A stretch of 15,138 bases of DNA from the NCBI GenBank assembly GCA_964609375.1, contig CAZSSA010000064.1:1-15138 (forward strand), given 5' to 3'. Under the pieces are notes generated by a model. That model was not told the DNA's origin and ran no database searches. It worked only from the letters and a program-made list of their open reading frames with translations. The DNA comes from CAZDUS01 sp964609375 (GTDB taxonomy: Bacteria > Verrucomicrobiota > Kiritimatiellia > CAIKKV01 > CAITUY01). Of the stretch, positions 13,330 to 15,138 are shown in pieces (within the stretch, counting starts at the first letter, position 1; every line of letters starts with the position of its first letter). Made by a program: the position numbers and the translations under genes.

Positions 13330-15135
13330 ATGAGTACAAGGAAATGCAAAGGGTTTGTGTTGCTGGCGGTCGCGTTGGCGTTTTTGATAGGTCCGGTTCA
13401 GGCAGCCAACTGGACGAACTCCGCGAAAACGGGTGATTGGAATATACCGGCGAACTGGAATCCGAACGACGTGCCGGACACGGTGACGGAACCGGCGTTG
13501 CTCACCAATTCCCTGAATGCGGGGCCATACACTTGTCGCGTGGATGCGGTTATGTATCCGTCCGGATTGACCTGTGGAGCCATCCGGAACGAGAACCGGC
13601 ACTCTTCCGCTGCGGAAGTAGGGGCGAAGATTCTCGTTGCCTCGGACTTGACGCTCAATGTGGGCACCTTGGCAAACCCGGCGAATATCTCGGTTGATAA
13701 ATCGCCCATGTTTTTTTCGAATGTGACCCTGAATGTTGAAGGTCAGGCCCTTTCGGCCATCGACGTCAATTTCTGCATGACCTCGCGCACGTGGTCGGCT
13801 CAATTCATCGATAGCACTCTGACTTTATCGGCCAGTAATGGGGTATATGTTCACGGCTTGGTCGCCACCGGTGCAAAGGGAGGCAGCATGAGCATGGAGG
13901 GGGGTAGTCTTGTTGCAACCAACGGCCTTACTAATTGCGCAATCAGGGTGGGCGGCGATGATACTTTTCCCAGTCCCCTCGACTTCAACAAGCTTTGCGT
14001 GTTGAGTCTTAAGCGCACGATGTTGAACGCGGATCTCCTGGTGATGCAGAGCACCGCCCATTTCATTTTTGACGGCGAGGGCGCCTCCGGAACGAGTTGC
14101 ATTTCAAGCAATCTGGATATTGTGAAAAAGGGGGGACGGGTGACGCTCAAGTCTGGCACTCTTAAGATTGGACGGAACATCACCGCCAGCAACGTTTCCT
14201 CATCGGGCGATCCGTTGGCCTTCGTTCAGATGATTGTCACAGGGGCAACCGTTACGGTGGGCGGAGACATACAGTGTTATGGAGGCGGCACGACAGTGCA
14301 CACGTTGCAAAAGACGAATACTCTGGACATTTATGAGGGCTCCATGACGGTCGGGGGAAATATTCATATGGGGACGAGACGGGAGCCCTCCTATAATCCG
14401 GAATGGGCGATTCGGATCTTCGGGGGCAGCCTCACGGTGAGCAATACCATTCGGGTGGGGACCTATGTGATTTCCCCAGGCGGTGATCCGCATGGCAAAT
14501 TGAAAATGTACGGCGGACTCTTGTCGGTCAGTAATCTCTATGTCGGTTACCCTGGCAATGCCAATGGCTACTACAACCAGACCGGCGGCACGAACACCGT
14601 GACGGGGATTCTGACGCTTCAGGCCACAAATGCCGGTTACGCCTGCCAGCAGTTTGTTGTCGGCAGCAATGCCACATTGATTCTCAAAGGCCGGGGGATT
14701 TCGAAAGAGGGGGCGGGCGCCTGGAGCACGAACCTCCTGACGGACGCGAACCTGAGCTTTGCGGGTCGCACGGTATATGATCCGGTGGGTGTGAACGTGC
14801 AAACCAATTACGGGTTTGGCAAGGACGTGGGCGCCGTCGTTGACGGATTGGCCAACTTGGGTGCCGTAGGCACGTGGGACCTGTCGGCCTTGGATGGAGC
14901 CGAGTTGCTCAAAGTATTGGCCGCCGGCAACGAGACAACCAACGCCGTCTATGTGCGCAGCCTGATCGGACCCACGGATGGACTTCCGTCGAATCATCTC
15001 CAGAGTGCGGTTAATATTTACTATGACCCGCGCTACAGTTCGTCATTCAGCAGCCCGGACATCCTGTTAAGCGGCAACGGGCGCCTCAAGGCCATGCGTA
15101 TCACGGCGGCTGGTACCCTTATGCGCATCCAGTAG
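13330..15135 (+). CDS. Secreted beta-repeat protein with Sec signal peptide
   Basis: 601 aa. The start is supported by GGGAGG about 7 bases before the ATG (13318-13323). Residues 1-25 are a classic signal peptide: a Lys/Arg-rich start (STRKCKG), hydrophobic core FVLLAVALAFLIG, and a likely cut after VQA25. The mature protein begins ANWTNSAKTGDWNIPANWNPNDVP, the W...NW...VP opening typical of PVC exported repeat proteins and also seen inside the protein at 2-3520. The rest is Thr/Gly/Asn-rich beta-solenoid-like sequence (GKLKMYGGLLSVSNLYVG, TGGTNTVTGILTLQ). It ends AAGTLMRIQ, with no transmembrane anchor, barrel or sorting motif. Two stops in a row (TAG TGA) close the gene at the window edge. 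Function is unknown, probably surface or extracellular. It is likely cotranscribed with the oxidoreductase gene. Confidence 0.85.
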   Translation: MSTRKCKGFVLLAVALAFLIGPVQAANWTNSAKTGDWNIPANWNPNDVPDTVTEPALLTNSLNAGPYTCRVDAVMYPSGLTCGAIRNENRHSSAAEVGAKILVASDLTLNVGTLANPANISVDKSPMFFSNVTLNVEGQALSAIDVNFCMTSRTWSAQFIDSTLTLSASNGVYVHGLVATGAKGGSMSMEGGSLVATNGLTNCAIRVGGDDTFPSPLDFNKLCVLSLKRTMLNADLLVMQSTAHFIFDGEGASGTSCISSNLDIVKKGGRVTLKSGTLKIGRNITASNVSSSGDPLAFVQMIVTGATVTVGGDIQCYGGGTTVHTLQKTNTLDIYEGSMTVGGNIHMGTRREPSYNPEWAIRIFGGSLTVSNTIRVGTYVISPGGDPHGKLKMYGGLLSVSNLYVGYPGNANGYYNQTGGTNTVTGILTLQATNAGYACQQFVVGSNATLILKGRGISKEGAGAWSTNLLTDANLSFAGRTVYDPVGVNVQTNYGFGKDVGAVVDGLANLGAVGTWDLSALDGAELLKVLAAGNETTNAVYVRSLIGPTDGLPSNHLQSAVNIYYDPRYSSSFSSPDILLSGNGRLKAMRITAAGTLMRIQ

Positions 15136-15138
15136 TGA

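Noticed and set aside
14200..14997. 265-codon minus-strand ORF
   Set aside because: It is antisense to the signal-peptide-bearing repeat protein, with no motif or context support.

Overview
The window looks like part of a genome from the PVC superphylum (Verrucomicrobiota, Kiritimatiellota or Lentisphaerota). This is an inference from gene content: large secreted proteins rich in Gly, Thr, Asn and Ser with autotransporter-associated beta-strand repeats and W...NW...VP motifs, a GntR/LacI chimeric regulator, a URO-D-like protein and a Gfo/Idh/MocA oxidoreductase, all set among glycosidase-like enzymes. A run of exactly 100 N at 1162-1261 marks a scaffold join, so this is probably a draft or metagenome assembly. 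I see no rRNA, tRNA, CRISPR array, insertion sequence or phage gene.

Layout. Bases 2-3520 (+) hold the 3' part of one or two secreted beta-repeat proteins, interrupted by the assembly gap. Converging on it is a three-gene leftward cluster, transcribed from about 9341 to 3541. It encodes a protein with an N-terminal beta-rich region and an alpha/alpha-barrel glycosidase-like region, a ConA-like plus transglutaminase-like protein, and a GH42-like TIM-barrel protein. The last two overlap by 4 bp. Divergent from this cluster is a GntR-type regulator with a LacI-type effector domain (9530-10630, +). Next come a leftward URO-D-like gene (10674-11930) and, divergent from it, a rightward pair: a Gfo/Idh/MocA oxidoreductase (12075-13280) and a secreted beta-repeat protein with a clear signal peptide (13330-15135). 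The window ends just after that stop codon.

How it may work together (inference). The three enzymes of the leftward cluster have no visible signal peptide. They would therefore act in the cytoplasm on an imported, probably decorated, oligosaccharide or glycopeptide. The oxidoreductase could process a released sugar, and the GntR/LacI protein would sense a sugar ligand. The beta-repeat proteins are the exported components. No transporter lies in the window.

Regulation is the most suggestive part. The 8-mer AGTATGCT occurs three times in what I read, only in the two divergent intergenic regions. In the URO-D/oxidoreductase region it sits inside the spacers of two overlapping face-to-face promoters. 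An 18-bp palindrome lies just upstream of the regulator start, and a different one lies in the second divergent region. This points to one local regulon, though which element is the real operator cannot be settled from one window.
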